From Galerina marginata (Eukaryota; Basidiomycota; Agaricomycetes; Agaricales; Galerinaceae), in assembly GCA_023014335.1 (NCBI GenBank), contig JAECYW010000007.1:1116001-1180000 (forward strand): a stretch of DNA of 64,000 nt, in the 5' to 3' direction. Under the pieces are notes generated by a model that was not told the origin of the DNA, did no database searches, and was given only the letters and a program-made list of their open reading frames with translations. Below, in pieces: positions 22,688 through 33,592 of the stretch (the stretch's first letter is position 1; each line of letters starts with the position of its first letter). Position numbers and translations under genes: made by a program.

Positions 22688-23664
22688 ATGTCCTCACGTC
22701 CAGACCCCAGGCGACGCGACCGAAGTTGGGAAAGAGAAGACAGGGATAGGGACAGGTATCCCCGCGGTGGGAGAGGAGGTCGATCAAGAGGCGGTGGATC
22801 CTACCGTGACGAACCGAGGAGGCGTAGCAGTCGATCGCGCAGTCCGCGCAGAGACAGAGATGGAGACAGGCGTGGGGGACATGGTGAGGATGATCTGTCG
22901 TCCTTTATTCTTTTTATTGTTTTAATTTTCCCTCTTCCTTAGACCGTCGAGACAGGGATTACAGGCACGAAAGAGACGATGATCGTCGGGATGGCCGAAG
23001 TGACAAGGACCGGGACCGACGTTTGGACGACCGAAGACGGGACCGCGATGATGACAGGCGAGTGCCTCATCGGAAAGACGAAAGAGATGGACCCAATCGC
23101 GATGATAAATATGCGCGAGACGGAGAAACGAAAGATCGCTCTACTCCAAAGGCCGACGCAGGCCCTTCTTCTCATCCAGGTGATTACCCCCTTTGAAAAT
23201 TCCAACAACACCCAGCTGAACCACTTTCTTAGAACCCCCGAAAAAGGTTCCAGCCTCTACCCGACCAAACCTTGATCCGGATGCTCCTGATGAACCCAAC
23301 GAGGATGGAGAAGCCATGGACGACGTCAATGACGACGATGCTGCCATGATGGCTATGATGGGCGTAGGTGGCTTTGGCTCTACAAAGGTTTCATACAATC
23401 TAGTACCATATTTTTAAAAGCTTACCATTCATCCAGGGGAAACATGTATCCGGAAATCAAGAAGGTGCCGTCGATATAAAGAAGGAAAGGACCTGGCGTC
23501 AATATATGAATAGGTCAGATTTTTCATTTATCACCGTGTATTGCTTTGTTCAATGTATTTTTGTGTCCTTAGACGAGGAGGTTTCAACAGGTATGTTCAA
23601 CTACTTCTCAGTGCCGTGACACTCTAACGCGGATAACTACAGGCCGCTCGACAAAATCAAATAA
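22688..23664 (+). CDS. U4/U6.U5 tri-snRNP 27 kDa protein (SNRNP27)
   Basis: A spliceosomal tri-snRNP protein. Start at 22688 (MSSRPDPRRRDRSWEREDRD), leading into a long RS/RD-rich low-complexity domain spread over two exons. The conserved SNRNP27 C-terminal domain follows: DDDAAMMAMMGVGGFGSTKG, then KHVSGNQEGAVDIKKERTWR and QYMNRRGGFNRPLDKIK, with the stop at 23662-23664. The last exons are very small (for example RRGGFNR). C-terminal motifs are near-invariant in this family, so identification is firm despite the variable N terminus. Confidence 0.9.
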
Positions 23665-24129
23665 TACATATTGCGCATTGAATTCTCATTGGAAAGTGGC
23701 TTACACTGTCTTACAGCAGCTAAGTACACTGACTTGAAACTCCAACACTATTCACTTCCTCCATTATGCAGGGCTCTGGATGGCTACGAATCTCGCCCCA
23801 CTACGTTTTCAATGACCTATGTCTCCTTTTGTTCCTTCAATATAGCTTCATCTGCTTGCATGTCTCGCAGAATACATGTCTAAATTTATGGAAAACGACG
23901 CTTTGGTACATGATCTTTGTGCAAGCAATTTGGGTAAGGGGAAAAAAATAATCTCGAATACAACAATGGAAAAGAACTGCAAATATTATTATGAAAGCTT
24001 GTGCAAAATCGTCCTGGCATTGACTTCACCCGTATGCGAGGCCACGCCTACAGAATTCGAAAATGATAGCGGACACTCTCACTTCTTCCTTCTACAAGAT
24101 AACCCAGCGGATGCAATGGTGGGTCAAGT
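23665..24129. other. Intergenic region between converging snRNP27 and eIF1 genes
   Basis: No gene recognised. It presumably holds the two 3' UTRs. Confidence 0.5.
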
Positions 24130-24660
24130 TTAGAATCCGTGCACCTTGATGGTGGCTTTATCTAATCCATTGTCGACGAGGAATGCCGAAATCTTAGCGC
24201 GCTGGTCTCCTTGAAGCTGGATAACCTGTCCCATCTTCTCATCGTCGACAAGAGTCCCGTTGCAGGCAAATTCCTGAGAAAAATGTTACTTAATCCTTGA
24301 CTGGATATGACGAAGCGGTACTTACTTTCTTGAACGCTTTCAAAAGCTTCTTGGAGTCATATTCTGTTAACAAAATCATCAGCATACGGATAGGATCATG
24401 AGTCCAAAGCTACAAACGTTTTGGCAAACCCTGCAAGGTGGTCAAAGTTTTACGTCCATTACGCTGCTGGATACGGATATGAATATAATCGGAAGTGGAT
24501 CCAACGTCTGCGCTGTCTCCGAGCGGGTCCCCTTCGTCTGCAAAGGGATCTATCGGGCGCCAATTGTCAGAACTGCATGCTAATCGATAACAGGAGCACC
24601 CTGGGTAAGCGGAGGTGGGAAAAGCAGCTCACCGTAAGAATTGAGGTTTTGTACGCTCAT
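24130..24660 (-). CDS. SUI1: Translation initiation factor eIF1 (SUI1)
   Basis: Start at 24660 (MSVQNLNSYGELLFPPPLTQ). Exons join to DPFADEGDPLGDSADVGSTS, then the SUI1 fold: YIHIRIQQRNGRKTLTTLQG, LPKRYDSKKLLKAFKKEFAC, NGTLVDDEKMGQVIQLQGDQ and a C terminus KISAFLVDNGLDKATIKVHG ending in F with the stop at 24130-24132. It binds the 40S P-site region and enforces start-codon selection. The basic loop QQRNGRKTLTTLQG is the most conserved part of the family and is intact. Length is usual (about 115 residues). Confidence 0.93.
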
Positions 24661-24855
24661 GCGATGAATATAAAGGTGACTGAGTGGTGGTTTGCTGAAA
24701 ACGAACGATGAAGATGGAGGCGAGAGACAAGGAGGTATGTAGATAGAGCCGTCGCTGACAGTGGAGTCAGGCGGGGTCAACGCAGTGCATTAGGTAAGCT
24801 ACACAGCTCCGATCATTGCCCTCTTCGGCAGTTCCTCTCAGACATTTCGTTGACG
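24661..24855. promoter_or_regulatory. Divergent promoter, eIF1 / Fyv7-like
   Basis: 195 bases between opposite start codons. This couples a translation factor and a ribosome-biogenesis factor, and co-regulation is inferred. Confidence 0.45.
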
Positions 24856-25566
24856 ATGTCCGACTCCATTTCTGCCGCTACCAAGAGGAAGAAACCGCCG
24901 ACTTTTCAGCATCTTCCCATTAATAGAGGTAAACTGTGCATTTTCTCATTTTCTGGCGACTTTTATCGATATATTTCCCCAGCGAAGATCTTGAAAAAGG
25001 CATGGGTGGAAAAGACGAAAATAAAAAGCAAATGGAAAGCTCAAAAAAGAAAGGAAGGACTAGCTTCAAATTTCAAGCTAGAACTGCCCGATTACAGGGA
25101 AGCTGAAGACCTTCGGAATGAAAGCCATGAGACAGATCACTCCGAAGGTGTCAGCGAAGGGATGGAAGGCGTTCCCCGTCCACCGTCACCTGAAAGCGAA
25201 CCTCCGCGACCACATCTGCACCCTTCCCGGGCACATATTCACCCAGACTTACCTGTCAAACGAACGAAGAAGCCAAATGCAAAGCCGGAGATTAGACCCG
25301 CAAAGAAAGCACGGATATCCCGGGAGGAATCGAAAGAACCTGCCCAACAGCCTTCCGTCCGCGATCTGGCGCGTGAAGCATACTCGCGGTCGACGTTGCA
25401 TACTTACAAGTCCGACCCGTTGAAGAAGAGACAGTCTGGTTCTAGCCGTGGCGGGAAAGGCAGCAACATAGCGCGAGGGCAACCTCAGACAGGAAGGGGA
25501 CAGCCAAACATGAAGCTACGGATGAATGCAATGCTTGCTAAAATCAAACAAGACTATGCACCATGA
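24856..25566 (+). CDS. Fyv7-like rRNA-processing protein
   Basis: ATG at 24856 (MSDSISAATKRKKPPTFQHL). An intron of 54 bases (24929-24982) joins NR to AKILKKAWVEKTKIKSKWKA. This basic motif with the following QKRKEGL is the Fyv7/TAP26 family signature for 18S rRNA processing. The middle is acidic then Pro-rich (PRPPSPESEPPRPHLHP), with several basic nuclear-localisation-like patches (KRTKKPNAKPEIRPAKKAR). The tail GQPNMKLRMNAMLAKIKQDY precedes the stop at 25566. Nucleolar location is inferred. The family call rests mainly on the N-terminal and C-terminal basic motifs. Confidence 0.65.
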   Translation: MSDSISAATKRKKPPTFQHLPINRGKLCIFSFSGDFYRYISPAKILKKAWVEKTKIKSKWKAQKRKEGLASNFKLELPDYREAEDLRNESHETDHSEGVSEGMEGVPRPPSPESEPPRPHLHPSRAHIHPDLPVKRTKKPNAKPEIRPAKKARISREESKEPAQQPSVRDLAREAYSRSTLHTYKSDPLKKRQSGSSRGGKGSNIARGQPQTGRGQPNMKLRMNAMLAKIKQDYAP

Positions 25567-26374
25567 TTTCTTGACGAGAGCGAGATGTTTTACCAGGTAT
25601 GTGCATAGGTTATTTCATGGTTTGTCCGTACACGCAAGTTGACCACCTATTCTAGGAAATCATCTTGTCTCCTTCCAGAATTCTTGCACTAAAAGGAAGA
25701 TGGCGCTTGATGCCACATCTCCTGCTGCGTCTTTGGCAAGGTTGCTGAGGAATGTTAATCCTCCAGATAAGCAACCTTTTGTGTGGCAGAATATCACTCG
25801 AGAAAGGCGTAACTGTTGTTGTCAGACGCGGCATTCGCGACCTTTGGTGGTGTCGATACAAGAGCGACATGCTTAGATTACTTTTGGGCCAATAATCTGG
25901 GGTGTTGTAGGTACACAAGCGTGCATGGGTATCCAATTATAAAATGGCATTTGTATCTTCTTAAGTTTCGTGATAACGTTTGCCTTCCCTTTTGTTAAGT
26001 TACGTAGTCTTCTACCAGCCAGCATGACAAACAGGTACTCTTGGGCTAAAATGGGATTCGCCGCACACAAACGTACTGAAAAAGGATTGGTCAAACAGGT
26101 ACTCTTGGGCATGAGATGAGTTTGAGCCATGGAAAGTTTGTGGCATTAATGAGAGGCGATTTAAATTGCTTCAGTTGCTCGTGATTGATGTCGAGGGTGT
26201 TTGCCTGAGTACTAGTTATCTCGTCCATGAGTCGCGGAATGACTAGGCTTTACCGTAGGTGGTAAGAGCGAAGCTGGAAAAATTAACCGACATTGCCCAT
26301 AGTTATATTATATCTATGCGATGGGTCTCTCGTTAAATAATGAAAATTTGTAAGAAATACCGTAGCGTGATATT
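25567..26374. other. Intergenic region with a short direct repeat
   Basis: No gene recognised. CAAACAGGTACTCTTGGGC occurs twice, near 26029 and 26091, 62 bases apart. Confidence 0.5.
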
Positions 26375-27491
26375 TTACGTTTTGGTATTCTCTTTGTCTT
26401 CATCTAACTCCATGCTATCGTTGCTTGTGTCCATGTCGTCTTCCGCTTTCACGAACCGTTGCTCCAGGCTACCAAGGAAAGGTCGAGGAGAAGGTGCATC
26501 AGAGACAGTAGTCACAGAGGTCAACGGTGTTGGGTGATCGCTCATATGGCCAGGACCGGGATCGTCCAGTTCGTCAACAAGTCCAAGGGCTTTTATTTCC
26601 CCCGGTTCCTCACCGATGGATGCGCTTGGGTTCAGAGTCAAAGGCGTCGGAGGGGGACTGCGGGATTTTGATCTTCGTGCATCGTCGTGTAGGAATGGGA
26701 TTGGAGAAAAAAGAGGTGTGCTTGGTGCGGATTGTAGCGTGGACCCGAGCATGATAGCACTACGCCCGGCCGACTGTATTTCGCTCTGTGTGAGCGGAGG
26801 GAAGCTTTCCCATGTCGATGTCACTAGTATAGATTTTTCGACAGCTCGCAAATATTTTCCGACAGATTTGTACTGTTTCTTGGGTTCTAAGCAGAGTTCG
26901 CACAGACGCTGGATTGTAAATGGAGGGCTTCTATATTGGAATGGTTTAGCATGGGCAAAACAAGTGGAAGCATCTATCGCACCCATCGATTTGATCTAGT
27001 TGGGCAAAAATACTCTCCTTCATTTCATATGCCTCCTGTTCGTTCATATAACTCACAGGCGCGTCATTTGTGCGCATCTGTTCAGGTTTACGGGGTAGAA
27101 ACGGAGGTAGTTTCACACCGCCGAGGGGAGTCTGTATTGCAGTGTATGGCGCGGGCAAAGGTGGCTTCTGGGTCGTCGTCAAGAACACAGAGACATTCTG
27201 GAGTAAATAGTGATCAGAGCACGGCTAGCGTGCAGGAAGAACTATAGTCCACCTTTTCGATTTTGGATTTAATAACATCGCGAAGCTTGTCCCAGTCTGT
27301 GCTGGGAGAGATTGTGAGCAAAGAGCTGGATGATTTCGATCGTTGTACGCACTCTATCTCATCCGTCGACGCAATTTGTTCCAGGAGAGCATCTTCCTCT
27401 AAATACACACGTCAGGTAAGTCTGAGAGCTATATATTGCATTGGAAAGACAAACCGGATGGCGATGTCGGTTGCGCGGTGGTGTCGGCCAT
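26375..27491 (-). CDS. Protein phosphatase 4 regulatory subunit 2 (PPP4R2) family protein
   Basis: Start at 27491 (MADTTAQPTSPS), splicing to EEDALLEQIASTDEIECVQR. Further exons carry STDWDKLRDVIKSKIEK, LPPFLPRKPEQMRTNDAPVS, NEQEAYEMKESIFAQLDQID and the PPP4R2 core PPFTIQRLCELCLEPKKQYK, then SVGKYLRAVEKSILVTSTWE. A Ser/Pro-rich tail with an acidic end (DDMDTSNDSMELDEDKENTK) follows, with the stop at 26375. The subunit targets PP4 in DNA-damage and mitotic functions in other eukaryotes. The role here is by homology. Five exons with short introns. Confidence 0.85.
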
Positions 27492-27758
27492 GGAGGAAGG
27501 ATGCTGGTTTACGTAAACCGAGTTGGTGTCCACTCTCGGCTCGCCACTTTTCCATATTCCGTTGACAGGCGTTCCAATAAAAGCACGGCTGGATGAACGC
27601 ACTGGCAGCTTCCCTCACACAAAGTGACATTCCGCAGCGCTCCTGTACCTCAAAAGGTCAATACTAATTCGCCTTAGAGGCCTTAGAAGACCCAGTTTAT
27701 GTCATATAACAGACTCGATACCCCTATCCCAGGTCAACGCCCCACCAACGCTACCACC
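27492..27758. promoter_or_regulatory. Divergent promoter, PPP4R2 / PAP2 phosphatase
   Basis: 267 bases between divergent start codons. No clear motif was identified. Confidence 0.4.
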
Positions 27759-29486
27759 ATGATCTTTCCTTTCAACGCCATATACCCCCAACACAAAGCA
27801 GGTCCAGTCACCGCCATTCGACGAAGACTGCTCATTCGCTCCTATGCTCCCGACTGGCGAGTTTATTTTTTCTACTCACACGAGCCGAAAACTCATTCAC
27901 TGCTTTCGTAGGATTGTAACCATCTTCTTGGCGTACGTATCGCCTGGACTAATTTGACTTGCAATCACTCACTTTGAGCTTTATAGCGCTGCGTTTTTCT
28001 CTCTAGACGAGGTGAACGGATATCGAAGGGTCTTTTCATTGGAAGAGTCCTCGTGAGCCTCCCACTCCCATCGACTTTCCCGCCGGTACTGACATCACCA
28101 TGATCACCTTTATAGGATCCGACATCCGTGAGTTAAAAGTTGTTCAACACCAATTGCGTTCACAGCAACTGAATGGGCTCGTTTGCAGCTATGCTGTTCA
28201 TGAACGCATTCCCGTGAGTGACTCTCTTCATCTATTTAGCCGATCATTTTATATGTGCTCTCCAGAACTTTGCCTTGTACATGATCGCCTTTGTTTCGCC
28301 GTTTTGCATCATGCCTGTTATCAACATTATCACCGTGCGATCTTGGTGGGACCTACATAACAGTGAGCGTCTATTAATACGTTATCCAATGAGCTTCTAC
28401 TTACAGATCATTTGCTGCCGTATCACAGGCTGGCTCGGATGTATGCCTTTCAGATGATATCACTAAGAGCGTTATTAACGGCATTTCTAGTAATACTCAG
28501 TCTATCAATGACGGGAGCAATGACCCAAGTCGTCAAAATTACTGTTGGCCGTCCTCGACCAGGTTTGGCAAAGCTTTCCTTTTATGTTCAGCAGATTAAC
28601 ATTAGATTCCATGTTTAGATCTCCTAGACAGGTGTCAACCGCCTCCAGGGCTTTCAGACCCACCCTATTCACTTACAAGTTGGACCGTTTGCACACAGAC
28701 GGACGAAGGGATTCTTCGGGACGGTTTCAGAAGTTTCTTTTCCGGACACTCGAGCCGTGCGTACATCGCATTTAGTCGTACCCTCTTATGATACTGACTC
28801 CCTTGATTTCCCAGTGTCTTTTGCTGGACTTGGGTTTCTGTCGTTCTACCTAGCAGGGAAAATGCACCTTTTCGATCACAGGGGTCACGCGGTCTGTCTC
28901 CGTTCCTTCTGCTGAAGAACGGCGGGCTCATGATAAATAGACTAAATCGTGGTTAGCACTCTCACCTTTCATGGCTGCTTCTCTCGTAGCCATTTCACGA
29001 ACCATGGACTACCGCCGTATGTCAAATGTTCTCTTATATTTTTCTTTGTGACATAAATGTTATTTTGTAGACCATTGGCAAGATGTTACAGTTGGGACGC
29101 TCGTCGGTACCCTATTCGCCTTCTTCACCTACCGCCAATACTATCCCCCACTCTCTTCCGAACATGCCCACCGTCCATATTCTCCTCGTATTAAGCGAGA
29201 AGAACTTCATGATGTCCTCCCTACACACAACCACGACCACCACGACCACCACCCCATGAATGGTGGCCGACACCAATACACCGATAGCCTTGACGAGAAT
29301 TACGAACTGGCTGGGACGGTTCCCCGCCCGAATGGACCTGGGCCACTACATGAAGTGTGGAAAGACAGAGACGGCGAGCCGAATCTAATCGAAGGAGTTG
29401 GGCCTACTACTTATTCGCCGCCTCAAATACCTGGTGCTTCTTTGCCTCCGAGTCCTGCAAGACATGCCAACCTACAATTACCATAA
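27759..29486 (+). CDS. PAP2-superfamily lipid phosphatase (DPP1/LPP-like), copy 1
   Basis: A multi-pass phosphatidate/diacylglycerol-pyrophosphate phosphatase. Start at 27759 (MIFPFNAIYPQHKAGPVTAI). First helix: WIVTIFLAAAFFSL. YAVHERIP and NFALYMIAFVSPFCIMPVIN follow. Catalytic motif 1 is KITVGRPRP, motif 2 is FFSGHSS (phosphate-binding, proton donor His) and motif 3 is SRTMDYRHHWQDV (nucleophile His). After the last helix (TLVGTLFAFFTY) a soluble His/Asp-rich, Pro-rich tail of about 110 residues ends at 29486. About ten introns. One donor after APDW appears to be GC (GCGAGT). The junction near 28880-28950 has no ideal donor, so that exon edge is uncertain. Confidence 0.85.
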
Positions 29487-29941
29487 ATTCTTGAAGGTGA
29501 TTGTTTGCCGCATTTCGCTCTTTTGATTAGAATTTTGGCATACCAATATTGCGTGAGCAAATGGGACTTCTTTTTAGATTAATTTATTGTGTTTATGGCT
29601 TAGATTATGAATATTTAATGTAAAGAAAAATGGCGAGCAAGAGGCGAGGTCAAAGGGCCGGAGAGCTGGAAACCGCACCTCGTCTGCTTTGGAAGTCGAA
29701 TGAAAATAAATTTTTATATTGTCCGAGGCCGATGCTTTAGTCAAGGAAACTATATGTACCAAGTTCATCCCTGCAACTGGATTTCTGGGTGACGGAGGAG
29801 TTGTTGAGCGAGTCTATATTTAGATTTAGCCTGTGATGACGAGTGCCGTGGTGGCAGCACTGACAAAACCAACCAGACTAAGTATCATGCAAACACCTTC
29901 TCACAGTATTGTAGTTCGCCTACCACCCTTCAATCCAGGTG
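29487..29941. other. Intergenic region
   Basis: 3' UTR of the PAP2 gene and promoter of the SDR gene. AT-rich at 29575-29620. No gene seen. Confidence 0.5.
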
Positions 29942-31278
29942 ATGCCTTCTAGGAGCTCAATTTCTGAAGATGACCTCGTGGACCTTCACGACAAGGTCGC
30001 CATCGTCACTGGCGGGAAGTAGGTATCTCTTGAAGTTGCCCACCTCAGTGGCCTTACAGTTGTTCAGCACAGGTATTGGCTATGGTACTGTCCAATTCCT
30101 TGTCCGTAAAGGCGCAAAGGTGTGGAGCGTCAGTGCTGTAAGAGTATGCTGTTTAACTGTGCATGAAGGTGTATATAGCCGCACGCAACGAGCAACGAGC
30201 ACTCGACGCAATAAAGCAGCTTGAGAAAGAAGGCATGGAAGACGGGAGTGTCGAATGGTTGAAATTGGAGCTTTCCAGCCCCCGTCTGGCAAAGCAAGCT
30301 GCCGAGGAGTTTCTGAGGAAAGAAACCCGACTGGACATTCTCGGTCAGTCTTTATATTGCCCTTCAAAGGATCCAATAGTAATCGATGCGTTATACAGTG
30401 AACAATGCTGCTATGTGCGCGAACCAAAGATCTCTACTGCTTATTGATTTATAATGTTATTATTTGCCAGCGGCGCTGTGGGCCCTTTCAAGCTGGGAGA
30501 AGACGGGTTCCTGGACATCATGACCACGAAGTGCGTCTATGCCCGTATTCGCAAGAATAGTTGACCTACCATATATCTCTAGCCATTTAAGTCACTTCGC
30601 TTTCACGGATACCCTTTTGCCATTGATGAAGACGACATCTGAAGAAGAGGGGTCTGACGTTCGTATTGTCAACGTTCGTACTAGTATATTCCTTTGCGTT
30701 TATTATTTAAGGAGGCAAACTGGACTTTCTTAGCTTACATCGATGGCTCATAGCCGAATTGAAGTGGACTCATTTGTCGGCAAAGACAGCCTGAACAAAG
30801 AGTTCGGTGATTCCTTTAACGGATATTTAGACACCTATGGTGAGTTTCATCACTGTCGAAAGGTTTACATAACAATACCACCAATTCTGCAGGGTATTCC
30901 AAGCTTGCCAATATTCTGCATATAAAAGAACTCCAACGACGACTGGATTCCGAAAATACTGCTATAACCTGCATGTCTGTCCATCCTGGCCCCGTCCTCA
31001 CTGATGGGTCAAAAGGCTTTCTTGCAAGCGTGCCATTCATTGGAAGATTGACCTCAATAATAGGCCCATGGTTCTTCGCTCCTTGGCGGAAAGGGGCCTT
31101 TACGTCGGTCTTTGCGGCGGCTTCGACTGAAGTTCGTTCGAATAGGGATCTCTATAAAGGCGCGTATCTCGCTCCAGTTGCACAATTATCCGAGCCTTCG
31201 AAATCTGCCCTTAACGAGAAACTGGCGACTGAGTTATTTGATACGACAGAACAAGTTCTGAAAGAGTTAGGTGTCTAG
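29942..31278 (+). CDS. Short-chain dehydrogenase/reductase
   Basis: NAD(P)-dependent oxidoreductase of the classical SDR/retinol-dehydrogenase-like type. Start at 29942 (MPSRSSISEDDLVDLHDKVA). The cofactor motif TGGNTGIGYGT forms across an intron (29999-30068). Strand YIAARNEQRALDAIKQLEKE, then VNNAA. Substrate region GPFKLGEDGFLDIM and NHLSHFAFTDTLLPLMK follow. Catalytic Ser lies in the VN(L)TS-type segment before AHSRIEVD, and the YSKLA motif supplies Tyr and Lys. SVHPGPVLTDGSKGF is the usual post-catalytic loop. The C terminus is TTEQVLKELGV, stop 31278. The substrate cannot be predicted. The gene has the normal length of about 340 residues. Confidence 0.88.
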
Positions 31279-31348
31279 GAGTAGTCTCCGGTATATATTC
31301 CCATTAATTAGTATTGGTGACAAAATAGTGATGGAAGGTTTCAGTTCA

Positions 31349-32653
31349 TTAAACCATAGACGCATTTCTCTTCTCTTCCACTGTGTCCGCAGTTGCAACA
31401 GGCTGTCATCAGGTATAAATATCTTGTCAATCAAAGTTGAGGAAAAACGTACAACCAGTTCATGCACATCGAATCCCGAGATCTTGTTCTCTGAGAAATC
31501 TTTATGGCTGTCCTGCTGACGAGAAGTGCGAGTCTCAGCAAGGGTACTAGGAGAGTCGCCGTAACTGGTCAGCTTGTCATGGCCATTTCCCCGTGCGTTT
31601 TTGTCAAAACGCAGCGTTGAGAGTTGCGATTGTCGGTTCTTGGTGACGGCCACTCCTAATGCCATGCGCAAAATAATAAGGGCCGGTGCAATTCCCTGAT
31701 CATATGACATATATATTTAGCGAACTGGTTGGAAGAATTTTAGAGGACTTACGGAAGCAGCCTCAACAATTGCTGCGAATACGAACACCAAATTGCTGTT
31801 CCGAGCATATAGTGGTATATAAATCAATCCAGCGATAGAATAAATAGCCCCGGATTCAGCGAAGACAGCCGTCAGAGAGAGGTACTGTTGACCATGTCCC
31901 TCTCCAAGTTCTTTGACTCGTCGTCGTTGGTAAAGTAGCCGTCCCGCAATTAATGAGGTTGTGATTACGTTCAGAGCGACCGAGAAGGAGTGGAAAGCTA
32001 CTCCAAGATCGCGAATGGGCTTTGCTTTGTCTAGATGGCGAAACAGAGCGAGGCCTGCTATTCCAGTGGCTAGAGAGTAAGGTGGTAAGTACGAAATGAG
32101 ACAATACAAAGATGAAATGCATGTACACAAGGATCCAAAGAAAAGAATGGAAGGGATAGTGATGACTAGGTATGATCCAAGCCATACTATCCAGAGGCGG
32201 TGGATCTGCAAATAAACATAATTTCAAGGAATGTTCTTTGGTAGGATTCTAATTGTTGGAACTCACCAATAAACTGTCCGCCAGCCATATTTTCACCGAA
32301 TAAGTGACTTGCTGCAGTAGATCGAGGCGCAGAGACAGTCTCTGGGATCCTACTGGATCAAACGCACTCTCCAGCAAGAGGAGCTCAGTGTATTTTGCGC
32401 TTGCTGCCAGAAACATCGTCGTGACCAGAAGTGAGACGCCCAGATAAAAAAGAACAGTCCAATTTTTGGTGCGATTCGTGAAGAGATAGTGTATGCATAT
32501 CGCCGTCAGTATGAAATAAACCCCTTTGAGTTCGTGGACCCAAATCAATACATTTCCAGAGGAGAATAGTGAAAATCGCTGACCATACATCACCAAAACG
32601 ACTGAAAAGCCTGCAAAAACCAGTCTGGCGATTGTGAGCGGTGAATCAGCCAT
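31349..32653 (-). CDS. Multi-pass (about seven-helix) membrane protein, unknown function
   Basis: ATG at 32651-32653 (MADSPLTIARLVFAGFSVVL). Hydrophobic helices follow in order: VFAGFSVVLVMYG, GVYFILTAICIHYLF, WTVLFYLGVSLLVTTMFL, WIVWLGSYLVITIPSILFFG, LYCLISYLPPYSLATGIAGL, VAFHSFSVALNVITTSLIAG, GAIYSIAGLIYIPLYA with LVFVFAAIVEAA, and GIAPALIILRMALGVAV. A soluble Ser/Arg/Asp-rich tail follows. The last intron (donor GTACGT after VHELV) and stop at 31349 are my preferred end; without that intron the frame runs to 31267. The topology resembles the abundant uncharacterised basidiomycete seven-helix proteins sometimes compared with receptors. No ligand or coupling is implied. Confidence 0.65.
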
Positions 32654-33592
32654 TGTGGGTATAGGAGTGGCCAAGTGCAGTCTGCAATGTCGGTGCGCTG
32701 AGCCTTGAAATTAAGCAACAAGTGGATCCAATCTGAAAGTGCGCTGAAGTCGGCGGTCAAGGGGAATGGAGCGCATAGAATTTATCCGTCGTGCTCGCAG
32801 TCGTTATATGAATTCATATTCATACGTCCCTTGGAAGGGTGGACATTGTTCGGACAAAAAAAAATGACGGCGTGTTGATTAGTTATCCCACATCGCTCCC
32901 AACCAATTGGATGTCCAAAAAAATGTAAACTGTGCTTCTCGAATATGTTTGTCGTGCTGGACTCGGTCCTTGGGACTTAAATGGAGTCAGTACATCGTGC
33001 AAACCATTGCAGAACGTCGTATAAATAGCGTTGCAGGGAAAGAAGCAAGCAGCAGATAGCAAGGCGCGTGATGGCGCGTGGTCTCGGACCACGAACTTCT
33101 CCGGGTCCGAGTCCTTATCAGGCCGAATCTGGGGTCCCCTGGGTTCCCTTGAGCTCCCACTGGAACCTTATGCCGTCCTTAACAGGCCATATAAAAGTTA
33201 CGATGCTTTCCAATGGAACTTATGGAAGCGCTTTGATTTGTGCTGCTGGAGCCTGGAACGTTCGAGCCTCACCATAACTCGCCCTCCTCGTCCTCCAGTA
33301 TGGTAATCTAATCACAATTAGCGCCCAAATAATGCATGATAATACCCATGTACGGATTGTAGTAGAATTATAATCGCAGGTGGGGACGAAATTGACCGCC
33401 CGAGATGGTGATTAGTTCAGAGCCCGATTTATCGGCGAGGCGTACGATGAATCTCCGTGTCAACTTTCATGTTTACTCTTCAGCACCGTACTGGGCATTA
33501 ACCAAGAAGATACAGCGCGTAAGCGGCGAAGAAGCGGCGGGCGGTCTCAAGGACGAAAGAGTGGACCATAGTACAAAAGTTTTCAAGTACAT
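32654..33592. other. Poorly coding region
   Basis: Short ORFs on the plus strand (33068-33614) have no family resemblance. It may include the promoter of the membrane-protein gene and decayed sequence. Confidence 0.4.
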
